From: Deinococcus humi
Lineage (GTDB): Bacteria > Deinococcota > Deinococci > Deinococcales > Deinococcaceae
NCBI RefSeq assembly: GCF_014201875.1
Contig: NZ_JACHFL010000039.1
Coordinates: forward strand, 1-15,757
DNA: 15,757 nucleotides
Reading direction: 5' to 3'
Shown here: in pieces, positions 1-6,891 of the stretch
How positions within the stretch are numbered: position 1 is the first letter of the stretch
Layout: each line of letters starts with the position of its first letter
Position numbers and translations under genes: made by a program
Notes under the pieces: model-generated
Database searches by the model: none
What the model was told of the DNA's origin: nothing
Seen by the model: only the letters and a program-made list of their open reading frames with translations

Positions 1-95
1 TCGAGCAGGGTGGACAGGGCGTGAACCACGTCCTGGACGCCGCCTAAGCGCTTAGCGGCCTCGTCCGGGTGGATTACTGCGGGGTCAGCTTTTAA
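1..95. repeat. Terminal overlap, left copy: the sequence is circular
   Basis: These 95 bases are identical to the last 95 bases of the window. The minus-strand frame that leaves the window at base 1 continues in frame at base 15662, so the duplication is an assembly overlap of a circular molecule and not a biological repeat. The unit length is 15,662 bp. Confidence 0.97.
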
Positions 96-1226
96 CGGGT
101 TTTGGGTGGTCACATTGCCGGGAATAACGGCCCATCGGCGGAGCTGTTCGAGCAGTTCCGCCCTAATCTGCTCTGAAGGGGTACATGACCCCTCAGTATT
201 TTTTTCGCTGTCCTGGACGCCCTCTAAAATTTGAGCTTCCTCGGCCCGCTTTGCGGCGTTCGCAATCGCGTTGTAGGCCGTCCGCCCGGCCGCCCGGTCC
301 GCATCCAGGTTGCGGTACGCGCGCTTGTAATCCTGATATCTCAACCGGGCGGTGTGGTTCGGGGTCAGCCGGATCGCGTAGAGCATGCCGTCGACGGCTG
401 TGACCCGTTTCCCGTCTAGGGTGGTGGTGGTGTAGTGCGGACGGGCGGACAGGTAGCCGGCCTTCTGGAGTTGGGTGGTCCAGTCGCGCAGGGTGTTATC
501 GCTGACCCCCAGTGCTTCGGCCAGCAGTTCGGCGCATAGGTGCAGCACGATTTGACGGGGTGACTGGCCGTCCTTGTCGTACAGGTACAGTCGGGTGGCC
601 AGACCGAGGCGGGCCAGCTCGTGCAGGCCAGCGGCCAGTGCCCCCGCTCCAGCGGTCCCCGCACCCCGGCCCCGTTTCGGGCGGAAGTCCTCCAGCGCCA
701 GCAGCTCCTCCAAGCGCGGCAGGGGCTGGCGCTGGACCTGCTGGCGCACGAACACCTGGCTCAGTTCGGCCCGCTCTCTGGCCTCCTGCTGGTCCAACAG
801 CCGCAAGGTATCCAGCAGCCACGCCGGTTGCCCCTCTGCGCCATCCTGGGCCACTGGGGCCTCCACAGGGCGCGGCGTGACCTGCTGGGGATGACGGTCA
901 TGCGCCTTGCTTCTGGCCTTGCGCTCGACAGTGGGAGCCAGCGTGGCAGGCGCGTCTTGGTCCTCGACCTGGTCTGAGATCAGCAGGGGGGGGATAGCGA
1001 CGGGGACAGGGCGACGGGTCTGCTGGAAGTGCTTGCTGGACGGTGGCTTGGTGCGGCCCACGTCCACCAGCTCCCCACGCAGGGCGGCACGACTCATCTG
1101 CAGAAAATGGGTGGTGCTGACCGCTTGTCTGGGGGTGAGAGAAGCGTCAATGGTGGTCGGGGCTGGAAAACTATGTGGGCTTTGGCGTACGCTATCGGTA
1201 CGGCTACCCTGTCGTTGGTTTTTCAT
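1..1226 (-). CDS. Putative plasmid replication initiator, winged-helix protein (residues 1-408 of 491)
   Basis: The frame opens at the ATG at 1226-1224, has no stop down to base 1, and continues across the circle joint to the TGA at 15415-15413, giving 1476 bp and 491 residues. A GAAGGA ribosome-site-like sequence lies about 12 nt upstream. Residues 1-135 are polar and probably disordered. About residues 135-185 are a charged helical stretch. About residues 225-288 read as a winged helix: a recognition-like helix around VSDNTLRDWTTQLQKAGYL, then a beta wing ending in GMLYAIRLTP. About residues 305-340 form another charged helix. It is the largest plasmid-core protein and no other gene here looks like a Rep protein, so replication initiation is inferred from domain and context, not from a recognised family. 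It could instead be a large plasmid regulator. The gene frame is certain; the function is moderate. Confidence 0.6.
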   Translation of the reverse strand, partial: MKNQRQGSRTDSVRQSPHSFPAPTTIDASLTPRQAVSTTHFLQMSRAALRGELVDVGRTKPPSSKHFQQTRRPVPVAIPPLLISDQVEDQDAPATLAPTVERKARSKAHDRHPQQVTPRPVEAPVAQDGAEGQPAWLLDTLRLLDQQEARERAELSQVFVRQQVQRQPLPRLEELLALEDFRPKRGRGAGTAGAGALAAGLHELARLGLATRLYLYDKDGQSPRQIVLHLCAELLAEALGVSDNTLRDWTTQLQKAGYLSARPHYTTTTLDGKRVTAVDGMLYAIRLTPNHTARLRYQDYKRAYRNLDADRAAGRTAYNAIANAAKRAEEAQILEGVQDSEKNTEGSCTPSEQIRAELLEQLRRWAVIPGNVTTQNPLKADPAVIHPDEAAKRLGGVQDVVHALSTLL

Positions 1227-1381
1227 GTGAGAGTGGGTTCCTTCGAGGTGGGGTAGCAGAGCGGCACGTTTGGCGACGTGGCCGCTCGCTTCGTTTTCAA
1301 CAGTAGCACTCCACCTCGTGTGGGGTGTCGCTTTGTTGGGGTTTTGTTGGAAGCTCCCAGCACTCAAGGGATACTGGAGGC
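1227..1381. promoter_or_regulatory. Divergent intergenic region with inverted repeats
   Basis: This 155-bp gap lies between the minus-strand rep-like gene and the plus-strand gene at 1382, so both promoters should lie here. It holds an inverted repeat, GCGGCACGT (1261-1269) against ACGTGGCCGC (1276-1285) with a one-base bulge. A second perfect 8-bp pair is CGAGGTGG (1244-1251) and CCACCTCG (1311-1318). Such dyads fit an autoregulatory operator or part of an origin. I see no iteron array. Confidence 0.4.
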
Positions 1382-2026
1382 ATGACCGAGCTTCCCCAAC
1401 CATCGCCGAATGCCGCAAAATCAGTGGGCTCATCTCACACGTCACACAAGCCAAAGCCGATCATTCCTTTCTTTGCCGTGATCCGGGTGCTTTCCACCGT
1501 GCGCTGGGTGGATGAGGAGGCCGAGTTCCTGCTCGGTGGTGTACCCACTCGTGTCCGGATAGCCCCAGATCGTGCACAACAGCTTCAGGGGCAACCTCTT
1601 GAGGAAGGACAGGTCTACAGCCTGGCGTTGTGGTTCCGCACGCTTGAAGGTCAGGTGCAGGCCCTTGAGCTGGCTGGGATCAAGCCCTTGAAGGATCAGA
1701 ATCCTGCTGAGGCACTGGACATGTCTCCGACCTGTACGCTGGCCACCCGTCTGAAAGCCGTTTTTCCAGAGGACGGGTATTTCGATGTCCAGGTGGAAAC
1801 CAATCCGGCAGGACAGCTCCAGCAGCCATTCGACATACGCGTCTGGGCTGCTCCAGACTTCATTGCGCGCCTCCCCAGATTAGAGAAAACGTTGATCGTG
1901 TACGGCGAATACCAGCCTCAGACGGGTCGTCTGGTGGCCCAACACTGGAGAAAGACCCGCGTCGGCCAGCCGGAAGGCGGTCAGCAGGAGCAGCATGGCT
2001 CAGAGCAGAACAACAAGTCTGTTTGA
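1382..2026 (+). CDS. Unrecognised beta-rich plasmid protein (214 aa)
   Basis: I do not recognise the family. The ATG at 1382 is chosen over an in-frame ATG at 1325 because GGAGG stands just before it, although only 1 nt away, and because the upstream residues are low-quality sequence. After a polar N-terminus (about 1-28) come two stretches of similar layout, about residues 29-105 and 118-195. Each is beta-rich and ends in a Gly-containing strand (PLEEGQVYSLALWFRTLEG, and KTLIVYGEYQPQTGRLVAQHW). This could be a tandem OB-like or similar small barrel fold, which would suit nucleic-acid binding beside a replication gene, but that is speculation from strand pattern alone. The last 20 residues are Gln/Ser-rich and disordered. 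It is divergent from the rep-like gene and convergent with the toxin gene. Confidence 0.7.
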   Translation: MTELPQPSPNAAKSVGSSHTSHKPKPIIPFFAVIRVLSTVRWVDEEAEFLLGGVPTRVRIAPDRAQQLQGQPLEEGQVYSLALWFRTLEGQVQALELAGIKPLKDQNPAEALDMSPTCTLATRLKAVFPEDGYFDVQVETNPAGQLQQPFDIRVWAAPDFIARLPRLEKTLIVYGEYQPQTGRLVAQHWRKTRVGQPEGGQQEQHGSEQNNKSV

Positions 2027-2059
2027 GAGCTTCGGCCTTTTCAAAGTTGCACCTGCCGA

Positions 2060-2099
2060 GTCTGGTCTGTGCCCTGAAAAGCTTTCAGTGAACCCAGAC
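2060..2099. terminator. Nested hairpin between convergent genes
   Basis: An outer stem GTCTGG/CCAGAC (2060-2065, 2094-2099) encloses an inner stem CTGAAA/TTTCAG (2074-2079, 2083-2088). It lies between the 3' ends of the plus gene at 2026 and the minus toxin gene at 2120, so it could end transcription from both sides. No clear U-run is seen. Confidence 0.4.
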
Positions 2100-2119
2100 C
2101 ACTCGAATATCATCCTCAA

Positions 2120-2458
2120 TTAGGATTCCCGTTCGTCGGCGTTCAGGCGCTCAAGCTGGGCGTACACGTCGCGGCGGTTGCCCTCCCGTCGGCGGCCCAC
2201 ACCGATCACCAGCACCACCACCTCATCCCGAATCACCCGGTACACGATGCGATAGCGCTGGCCCACCGCCCGCACGCTGCGGTGCCCGCGCAACTCGCCT
2301 AGCAGCGCCTTGCCCTGCATTTCAGGGTCGGCAGCCAGGGCCTCAATACGTTCCAATAGGGCATCACGCTCGCGGCGATCCGTCACCGCCTCCAGCATCT
2401 CTAGGGCTTTGGGCGTCAGGGTGACCTGATGCGGCTGGGCGGGTTGTGGCGTGGTCAC
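2120..2458 (-). CDS. RelE/ParE-family toxin
   Basis: This is a 112-residue protein of the RelE/ParE superfamily. Family members are either ribosome-dependent mRNA endonucleases (RelE) or gyrase poisons (ParE). The signature is the C-terminal core: a basic [22 protein letters not shown] segment in two pieces (residues 54-65 and 66-75), followed by the strand [14 protein letters not shown] (80-93) and RDVY. The N-terminus (residues 10-45) is helical, with [11 protein letters not shown] typical of the family. The start is a GTG at 2458-2456, 5 nt after the antitoxin stop, which suggests translational coupling. The strongly basic residues fit RNA cleavage better than gyrase poisoning, but the exact target cannot be read from sequence. 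Confidence 0.88.
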   Translation of the reverse strand: MTTPQPAQPHQVTLTPKALEMLEAVTDRRERDALLERIEALAADPEMQGKALLGELRGHRSVRAVGQRYRIVYRVIRDEVVVLVIGVGRRREGNRRDVYAQLERLNADERES

Positions 2459-2463
2459 GGCGC

Positions 2464-2727
2464 TCAGGGCTTCAGGCGGGCGCGTACGTCTGCCAGGCTG
2501 ACCCTTTCGCCACGGTCTGCCTGTGTCATGCTCTCGCGCAGATCGGCCATCAGATTGCCGTCTTCAAGCAGATCCAGAGTTTCAGCCAGACTCTCGAACT
2601 GCTCATAGCTCAGCGCGGCCATCACTGGCTTGCCGTGGCGGGTGATGATCACTGGCTGCTCGCTGAGGGTTTCGGGCAGCTCCAGGAATTGTTTGCGGGC
2701 CTCGCTGATCGTCAGGAACCGGGTCAT
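2464..2727 (-). CDS. Phd/YefM-family antitoxin
   Basis: This is an 87-residue protein with the Phd/YefM pattern: an N-terminal DNA-binding fold starting [16 protein letters not shown], the middle strand [23 protein letters not shown] (residues 25-47), and an acidic helical C-terminus that in this family wraps the toxin. It lies first in the operon, 5 nt before the toxin gene, as is usual for this pair. It should bind and neutralise the toxin and, with it, repress the operon through the TGTACA sites just upstream. The ATG at 2727 follows a TACACT box after 5 nt, so the mRNA may be leaderless. Antitoxins of this family pair with several RelE-like toxins, so finer naming is not safe. Confidence 0.9.
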   Translation of the reverse strand: MTRFLTISEARKQFLELPETLSEQPVIITRHGKPVMAALSYEQFESLAETLDLLEDGNLMADLRESMTQADRGERVSLADVRARLKP

Positions 2728-2732
2728 GCCCT

Positions 2733-2752
2733 AGTGTACAGCAAAGTGTACA
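2733..2752 (-). promoter_or_regulatory. Toxin-antitoxin operator/promoter: twin TGTACA palindromes
   Basis: TGTACA occurs at 2735-2740 and again at 2747-2752, separated by GCAAAG, so the centres are 12 bp apart. The minus-strand box TACACT (2738-2733) overlaps the promoter-proximal copy and ends 5 nt before the antitoxin ATG. In E. coli, the YefM-YoeB operator is built on TGTACA-core palindromes with this kind of spacing, so autorepression by the antitoxin-toxin complex is likely. Confidence 0.75.
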
Positions 2753-2843
2753 AATGGCCCGATGCATAGATTTGACGGTGGTTGTATTCAGCGCTCTTTT
2801 AGAGAAATCAAGGCGGCCTGCGGGGCGCTTTTTCCATTCCCAC

Positions 2844-2930
2844 TGGTGACCTCAACGCAAGAGGAAGGCCCCGCACCCTCTCTTTGCTGATTCTTTTTCG
2901 CTGGGCTGCTGTTGTCCCGCAAGGTCACCA
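2844..2930. repeat. Widely spaced 9-bp inverted repeat in the gap after the 224-aa gene
   Basis: TGGTGACCT (2844-2852) pairs perfectly with AGGTCACCA (2922-2930). The right arm overlaps the stop codon of the 224-aa gene. The 69-nt loop is long for a terminator, so the role is open. The rest of 2753-2924 shows no gene; a GC-rich stretch followed by CTTTTT (2820-2835) could end plus-strand transcripts. Confidence 0.3.
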
Positions 2931-3599
2931 CTCTTCGTCATCTCCAGGGACCGCCGGTGCCGCCTCCAATGGTCCCTGATTCTGGCGTCGGCACTCTTCG
3001 GCCAGCTCCGGGTACAGCTCAGCAATGGTCTGAAACACGCGTTCGTTCAGGCGACGGCGGGCCTCGCGCGCTCCTGTGCGGCACAGCAGCTTCTGTTGCA
3101 TCTCCGGGTAGCCCGGCGTCGTGAAGCGCAGGTGATGGACCATGACCCGCATCACGTCCAGCACATGGCTGTGTAAGGTGACGTAAGGCCGGTCTACGTC
3201 CTGTTCATCCACCCAGGCGTTGTAACGCTCGATGGATTCGACGACGAGGTGTCGCAGTTCCATCTGGGGGACCTGGAGCTCCAAACGCTCCACCTCGTCC
3301 AGAATCCGCATACGCTGGGCGTCCTTGCCTTTCTGGGCCGAGTCCTTGCGCGCCTCGCTCTGGTCCAGCAACTCGAAGAAAGCGTCGGTGCGTTCGACCT
3401 CCTCCACGCGTTCCAGGTCATAGAGCTTCAGGGGTGGGCGGCTGGGGTAATTCCGGTTTGGTGGGCGGGCGTCCGGCTCTCCCAGCAGCTCGCGGATCAT
3501 CTTGGGGGTCCACCCGCGCTCGACCCGCAACTGGGTGGCGGTCACGCGGGCTGGGCGTCGGCGCTCGCCTGGTGGCTGGACCTCCCTCTCCTCCGGCAT
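2925..3599 (-). CDS. Unrecognised protein with N-terminal helix-turn-helix-like domain (224 aa)
   Basis: Residues about 18-72 follow a pattern seen in many uncharacterised bacterial proteins: a GWTPKMIRELLGEPD helix pair, an Asn/Tyr-containing turn, then PLKLYDLERVEEVE. It reads as a small helix-turn-helix that probably binds DNA. Residues about 80-130 are a charged helix with coiled-coil character. The C-terminal part (130-215) is helical with several His and Arg residues (HSHVLDVMRVMVHHLRF) and has no catalytic motif I can name. It ends in the acidic tail GDDEEW. It lies 27 bp after the MerR-like gene in the same direction, and a TACCCT box (3612-3607) 7 nt before its ATG could give it its own leaderless transcript. 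A role in plasmid maintenance is a guess from position. Confidence 0.7.
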   Translation of the reverse strand: MPEEREVQPPGERRRPARVTATQLRVERGWTPKMIRELLGEPDARPPNRNYPSRPPLKLYDLERVEEVERTDAFFELLDQSEARKDSAQKGKDAQRMRILDEVERLELQVPQMELRHLVVESIERYNAWVDEQDVDRPYVTLHSHVLDVMRVMVHHLRFTTPGYPEMQQKLLCRTGAREARRRLNERVFQTIAELYPELAEECRRQNQGPLEAAPAVPGDDEEW

Positions 3600-3606
3600 G
3601 GGGTTC

Positions 3607-3618
3607 AGGGTAGACCCT
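3607..3618 (-). promoter_or_regulatory. Leaderless-type -10 box inside a small dyad
   Basis: On the minus strand TACCCT (3612-3607) stands 7 nt before the ATG at 3599, and no ribosome binding site is present. It lies in the dyad AGGGT-AG-ACCCT (3607-3618), which could be an operator. Confidence 0.4.
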
Positions 3619-3626
3619 AACGGACC

Positions 3627-4259
3627 TTAAGCCCCAGATCGACGCAGCAACCGCGCCAGCCAGCTGCGGCGCGGCTCAGCCTGTGCGCTGTGCAGGGCCA
3701 CCCTCAATCGGTCGGCACTCAGCGTTTCGTTCACAGCATCTCGGACCACTCCTGGCAACCCATGGATGGTCCCGTGACTGGCGGCAGCGTGGCTCGCAAG
3801 AGCCTCCAACTGCCGCTTCATCTCGTGTTGATCGGCGGTCATTCCCTGCATGGCGGCAATCAGGCTTCCAAGGTGCTCACGCAGGGTCTTCACTTCCAGA
3901 TGAAGTTCAGCGTTGTGGGCCTGAGCCAGGTGCAGCGCAGCCAGCAGCTCGGCAGTCACGGCCTCCAGGTCCGTCCGCTCACCCCCCGAGCGGGTGAGCG
4001 GCTGAATTTGGGGCAGAGTACTGTCGTCGCGGATGAGGGTCAGGGCGGTCTCGACAGAGGCGACTTGACCAGCGTGAACGGCTTTCAGGGCTAGGCGCAG
4101 GCGGTCCAGAGCCTCGCCTGTGAACAGACGACCTCCCCGTGCATCTCGCTCCAGCATGCCAAAGACGACTTCATAACCAGCAGCAGCCCGCCGAAGAGCT
4201 GCGCCGGATACACCCAGCTCGGCAGCAGCCTGCCGGGGCGTGAAGACGAGTTTGGCCAT
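3627..4259 (-). CDS. MerR-like HTH and coiled-coil protein, possible plasmid segregation or KfrA/RacA-like factor
   Basis: The 210 residues begin with a MerR/excisionase-type winged helix (about 5-65: FTPRQAAAELGVSGAALRRAA, then GGRLFTGEALDRLRLA). A mostly helical middle follows (about 70-175), with heptad-like Leu/Ala spacing around LEAVTAELLAALHLAQAHNA and VKTLREHLGSLIAAMQG, consistent with a coiled coil. The end is short and strongly basic, RRSWLARLLRRSGA (197-210), like an amphipathic anchoring tail. A DNA-binding head, coiled coil and basic tail is the layout of RacA and, more loosely, of plasmid KfrA proteins. No ParA/ParB pair is present, so it is a reasonable candidate for a segregation or nucleoid-binding role. 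A plain MerR-like regulator remains possible. A TAAGCT box lies 7 nt before the ATG, and two matched palindromes lie upstream. Confidence 0.7.
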   Translation of the reverse strand: MAKLVFTPRQAAAELGVSGAALRRAAAGYEVVFGMLERDARGGRLFTGEALDRLRLALKAVHAGQVASVETALTLIRDDSTLPQIQPLTRSGGERTDLEAVTAELLAALHLAQAHNAELHLEVKTLREHLGSLIAAMQGMTADQHEMKRQLEALASHAAASHGTIHGLPGVVRDAVNETLSADRLRVALHSAQAEPRRSWLARLLRRSGA

Positions 4260-4266
4260 GCTGCCC

Positions 4267-4332
4267 AGCTTAAGGGAGGGTGGGCGCTCACGCGCAAGGC
4301 TTGCGGGCGCTCACCCGGGCGCAAGCCTTGCG
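4267..4332 (-). promoter_or_regulatory. Promoter with two CGCAAGNCTTGCG palindromes
   Basis: Two 13-bp odd palindromes occur at 4293-4305 (central G) and 4320-4332 (central C), 27 bp centre to centre. They are interleaved with a 10-bp direct repeat GGGCGCTCAC (4282-4291, 4305-4314). The minus-strand TAAGCT box (4272-4267) ends 7 nt before the ATG of the MerR-like gene. The arrangement fits an autoregulatory operator or a small partition site bound by that protein. Confidence 0.6.
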
Positions 4333-4602
4333 AGCGAGTCCTTTTCTTGTCTTGAACGCACAAACTTCTTTGAGATTCCTTCGCGCACGACCCTTTTGGT
4401 AACGTCAATTACCAGAAATTAGACCCCAGCGATAACTTCGGTTAAGTGCAGAAGGCCCTGAAGACAACCCTATTCAGTGTCGAAAACCTCCAATTCGGAT
4501 TGCTTCAAGCCAGATCTTCACCCACGTTAAGAATCAGGCTTCCCGTGGCACCCCTGCCTTTAAATACTCGGTCAGTGGCACACCACGTCCCCGGTGCCGG
4601 AC
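4333..4602. other. Gene-free stretch between the kinase and the MerR-like gene
   Basis: No credible coding frame is seen. It contains the dyad TGGTAA-CGTCAA-TTACCA (4397-4414) and a weak TAAC-TTCG-GTTA hairpin near 4434-4445. A terminator for the kinase gene should lie here, but no strong hairpin with a U-run is visible. Confidence 0.4.
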
Positions 4603-6813
4603 TCAGCCCACGCTGGGCAGCGTGAACCCGAATGTCGCCCCCTCGCCCACGGCACCGTGCGCCGTCACCTGCCCGCCATGTCGGGCGATAATCCGGCGCA
4701 CGTTCGCGAGGCCGACCCCTATACCCTCGAACTCGTCCGCCCGGTGCAACCGCTGGAAGACACCGAAGAGCTTGTCCTGATACCTGGGATCGAAGCCCAC
4801 GCCATTGTCCCGCACGAACACCGCCCACTCGTCCGGGCGCTCCTCCGCCCACACCTCGATGACCACGTCCGCCCTGTTGCGCGTGTACTTGAGAGCGTTG
4901 GAGAGCAGATTCTGGACCACTTGCCGCAGCAGGTTGTGATCTCCCGCGACCAGCGGTAACGGTTGGACGTGCCAGGTCACAAGCCGCTCCAGCACGTCCA
5001 CCTCCACCTCCTCGCGCACTGACGCCACCAGCGCCCCCAGGTCGACCACCCCTACCCGTAAGGGCTGGCGGGACGTGCGCGACAGGTCGAGCATCGCGTC
5101 GATCAGGGTATTCATCCGCACCGCTGCCTGATCGACCACCTCGAGGTAGCGGGTCGCCCTGCTGTCCAGCCCGGCCCCAAAGGATTTGCGCAGCAGGGCG
5201 TTGAAGCCCTGGATGTGCCGCACCGGGGTCCGCAGGTCATGCGAGACGCTGTATGCGAAGGCTTCGAGTTCCTCGTTGGCGCTCGCCAGCGCCGCGGTCT
5301 GCCCGGCAAGCCGTTCGCGCTCGCGCGCCAGTTCCGCCACCTGCTCCGCCCGGTCGAGCGCCAGGCTCAGGCTGCGCCCCACCGTCTCGATGACCGTGCG
5401 GTCCACCGCTGTCCAACCTGAGCGCCCGAACGCGGCCAGTCCAAAGATGCCTCGCACCCCCCGGGTGGTCCTGAGCGGCACCATGGCCGTGGCGGTCACG
5501 TGCGCCGTGTGCGGTGCCAGGTGGTCCGTATTCTCGTCATACACCTCCTGGTAGTACGGCTGACCCGTCTCGAAGGGCGTGCGCAGATTCCCGGTGCTCG
5601 CGTGCGGCAGGCCCTGCTCGTGAGCACGACGGAGCTCCGCGCTGCCGTACTCGCCGAGCATTCGTCTCACGAACCAGCGCTCTCCCTCACGTTCGTAGTA
5701 CACAGCAGCGTCCAGGGGAATCAGGCTGCGGATCATTGCCTGGGCTCGCCCGACCAGGACGTCAGGATCCAGGTCGATGGTAAGGTCGCGCGTCCACTCC
5801 TCGAAGGCGTCCAGGGCCCGGTTGCGCGCGTCGAGTTCCGCATTGCGTTGCCGCAATTCCCCGTCCAGTCTGGCGGTGCGCAGAGCGGCGGCAAGTTGCC
5901 CACTGAACAGGTGCAGAAAGTCCCAGTACGCGTCGTCCAGGTGCTTGCGCGGGTTGATCCCCACGGCGAGCAGCCCCAGCGGCGCGGCCTCCTCAGGTTG
6001 CGTCAGCGGCAGCACCGCCAACTGCGTGACCGGCTCTGGCCATGGCCCGGTGACGAAGGGTTGCACCGGGATCACCTGTTCCTCGCGCGCCTTCAGCCAA
6101 TCGTGGGGCGCGTGATGCCAGGGCGCCGTCTGCTCGTCACTCAGCCCAGCCGCGCCGACGAGGTGCAGTTCGCCTCCGGCAGTGGGCACGTACAGCAGCA
6201 GGCATGGCAGATCGTGGGGGTTGTCCTCGGCGACGGTCCGGGCAGCCTGCATGACCTGCTGGGGGGCGGCCGCGCCGAGCAGGGCGGCGGTGAGGGCCGC
6301 AAGGGTCCGGGTGCGGCGTGCCAGGAGCACCCGCTCGGTGGTCTCGGTCACGGAGGAGAACACGCCCTCGACGTGTTGGTCGACGTACACCGGGGTGTAG
6401 CCGACATCGAAGTAGCACTCCTCCAGGTATCCGTGACGCACCAGGGGCACCAGCAGGTTCTCGAACGCGGCGCTCTCCCCGCGGAGCGCGGCGTCGAACA
6501 CCGGCTTGAGACCCGGGTAACCGTCCTGACCGAAGATGTCGGCGGTGCGGGCTCCCAGGGCGGCCGGGTGCTTGTCGGCCCCGAGGATGGGGCGATAGGC
6601 GTCGTTGTACAGCGCGATCAAATCTGGCGTCCACGCGAGGTACATGGGCTGTTTGGACGCGAGCATGAGGTGCACGGAGGTCCGCAGAGCTGCCGGCCAG
6701 GTGCTGGGTGGCCCGAGGGGGGTGGAGGCCCAGTCGAGGTCGCGCATAAGGGCACCCAGCTCGCCGCCCTCACGGAAGAGCAGGTCGGGCTGGGGATGGT
6801 TGTCGGTGGTCAT
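4603..6813 (-). CDS. Soluble PAS-GAF-GAF sensor histidine kinase
   Basis: From the ATG at 6813 the protein has 736 residues. The N-terminal PAS-type domain (about 17-164) has the recognisable stretch GGELGALMRDLDWASTPLGP and ALYNDAYRPILGADKHPAALG. Two GAF-like domains follow (about 167-314 and 340-492), linked by helices, then HisKA with the phospho-acceptor His525 in SVSHDLRTPVRHI. The HATPase domain (about 624-734) has the N box NLLSNALKYT, G1 box DNGVGFD, F box FGVFQRL and G2 box GIGVGLANV. No transmembrane segment or signal peptide is seen, so it senses a cytoplasmic cue, and no Cys marks an obvious bilin site. All catalytic motifs are intact. No response regulator is encoded on the plasmid. 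The frame is open 58 codons further upstream, but that part lies in the IS. A native start a few codons further up, before the insertion, cannot be excluded. Confidence 0.92.
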   Translation of the reverse strand: MTTDNHPQPDLLFREGGELGALMRDLDWASTPLGPPSTWPAALRTSVHLMLASKQPMYLAWTPDLIALYNDAYRPILGADKHPAALGARTADIFGQDGYPGLKPVFDAALRGESAAFENLLVPLVRHGYLEECYFDVGYTPVYVDQHVEGVFSSVTETTERVLLARRTRTLAALTAALLGAAAPQQVMQAARTVAEDNPHDLPCLLLYVPTAGGELHLVGAAGLSDEQTAPWHHAPHDWLKAREEQVIPVQPFVTGPWPEPVTQLAVLPLTQPEEAAPLGLLAVGINPRKHLDDAYWDFLHLFSGQLAAALRTARLDGELRQRNAELDARNRALDAFEEWTRDLTIDLDPDVLVGRAQAMIRSLIPLDAAVYYEREGERWFVRRMLGEYGSAELRRAHEQGLPHASTGNLRTPFETGQPYYQEVYDENTDHLAPHTAHVTATAMVPLRTTRGVRGIFGLAAFGRSGWTAVDRTVIETVGRSLSLALDRAEQVAELARERERLAGQTAALASANEELEAFAYSVSHDLRTPVRHIQGFNALLRKSFGAGLDSRATRYLEVVDQAAVRMNTLIDAMLDLSRTSRQPLRVGVVDLGALVASVREEVEVDVLERLVTWHVQPLPLVAGDHNLLRQVVQNLLSNALKYTRNRADVVIEVWAEERPDEWAVFVRDNGVGFDPRYQDKLFGVFQRLHRADEFEGIGVGLANVRRIIARHGGQVTAHGAVGEGATFGFTLPSVG

Positions 6814-6853
6814 ATGGCTGTCACGTATGGTATCGGTCAGGGGCCTAGCCTTA

Positions 6854-6869
6854 GAGCCTGAGGACAGAA
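6854..6869 (+). repeat. IS left terminal inverted repeat
   Basis: GAGCCTGAGGACAGAA; exact complement of 8034-8049. The TTA before it (6851-6853) is the target duplication. Confidence 0.93.
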
Positions 6870-6879
6870 TGGGCGGGCG

Positions 6880-6885
6880 TATGGT
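6880..6885 (+). promoter_or_regulatory. Transposase -10 box, leaderless type
   Basis: TATGGT stands 6 nt before the transposase ATG at 6892, inside the IS end. No ribosome binding site is present, which fits a leaderless transcript. Confidence 0.45.
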
Positions 6886-6891
6886 CCGGGA

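Noticed and set aside
5500..6861. 453-codon open frame on the plus strand
   Set aside because: It is antisense to the histidine kinase, whose domains and motifs are complete; long antisense frames are common in GC-rich DNA.
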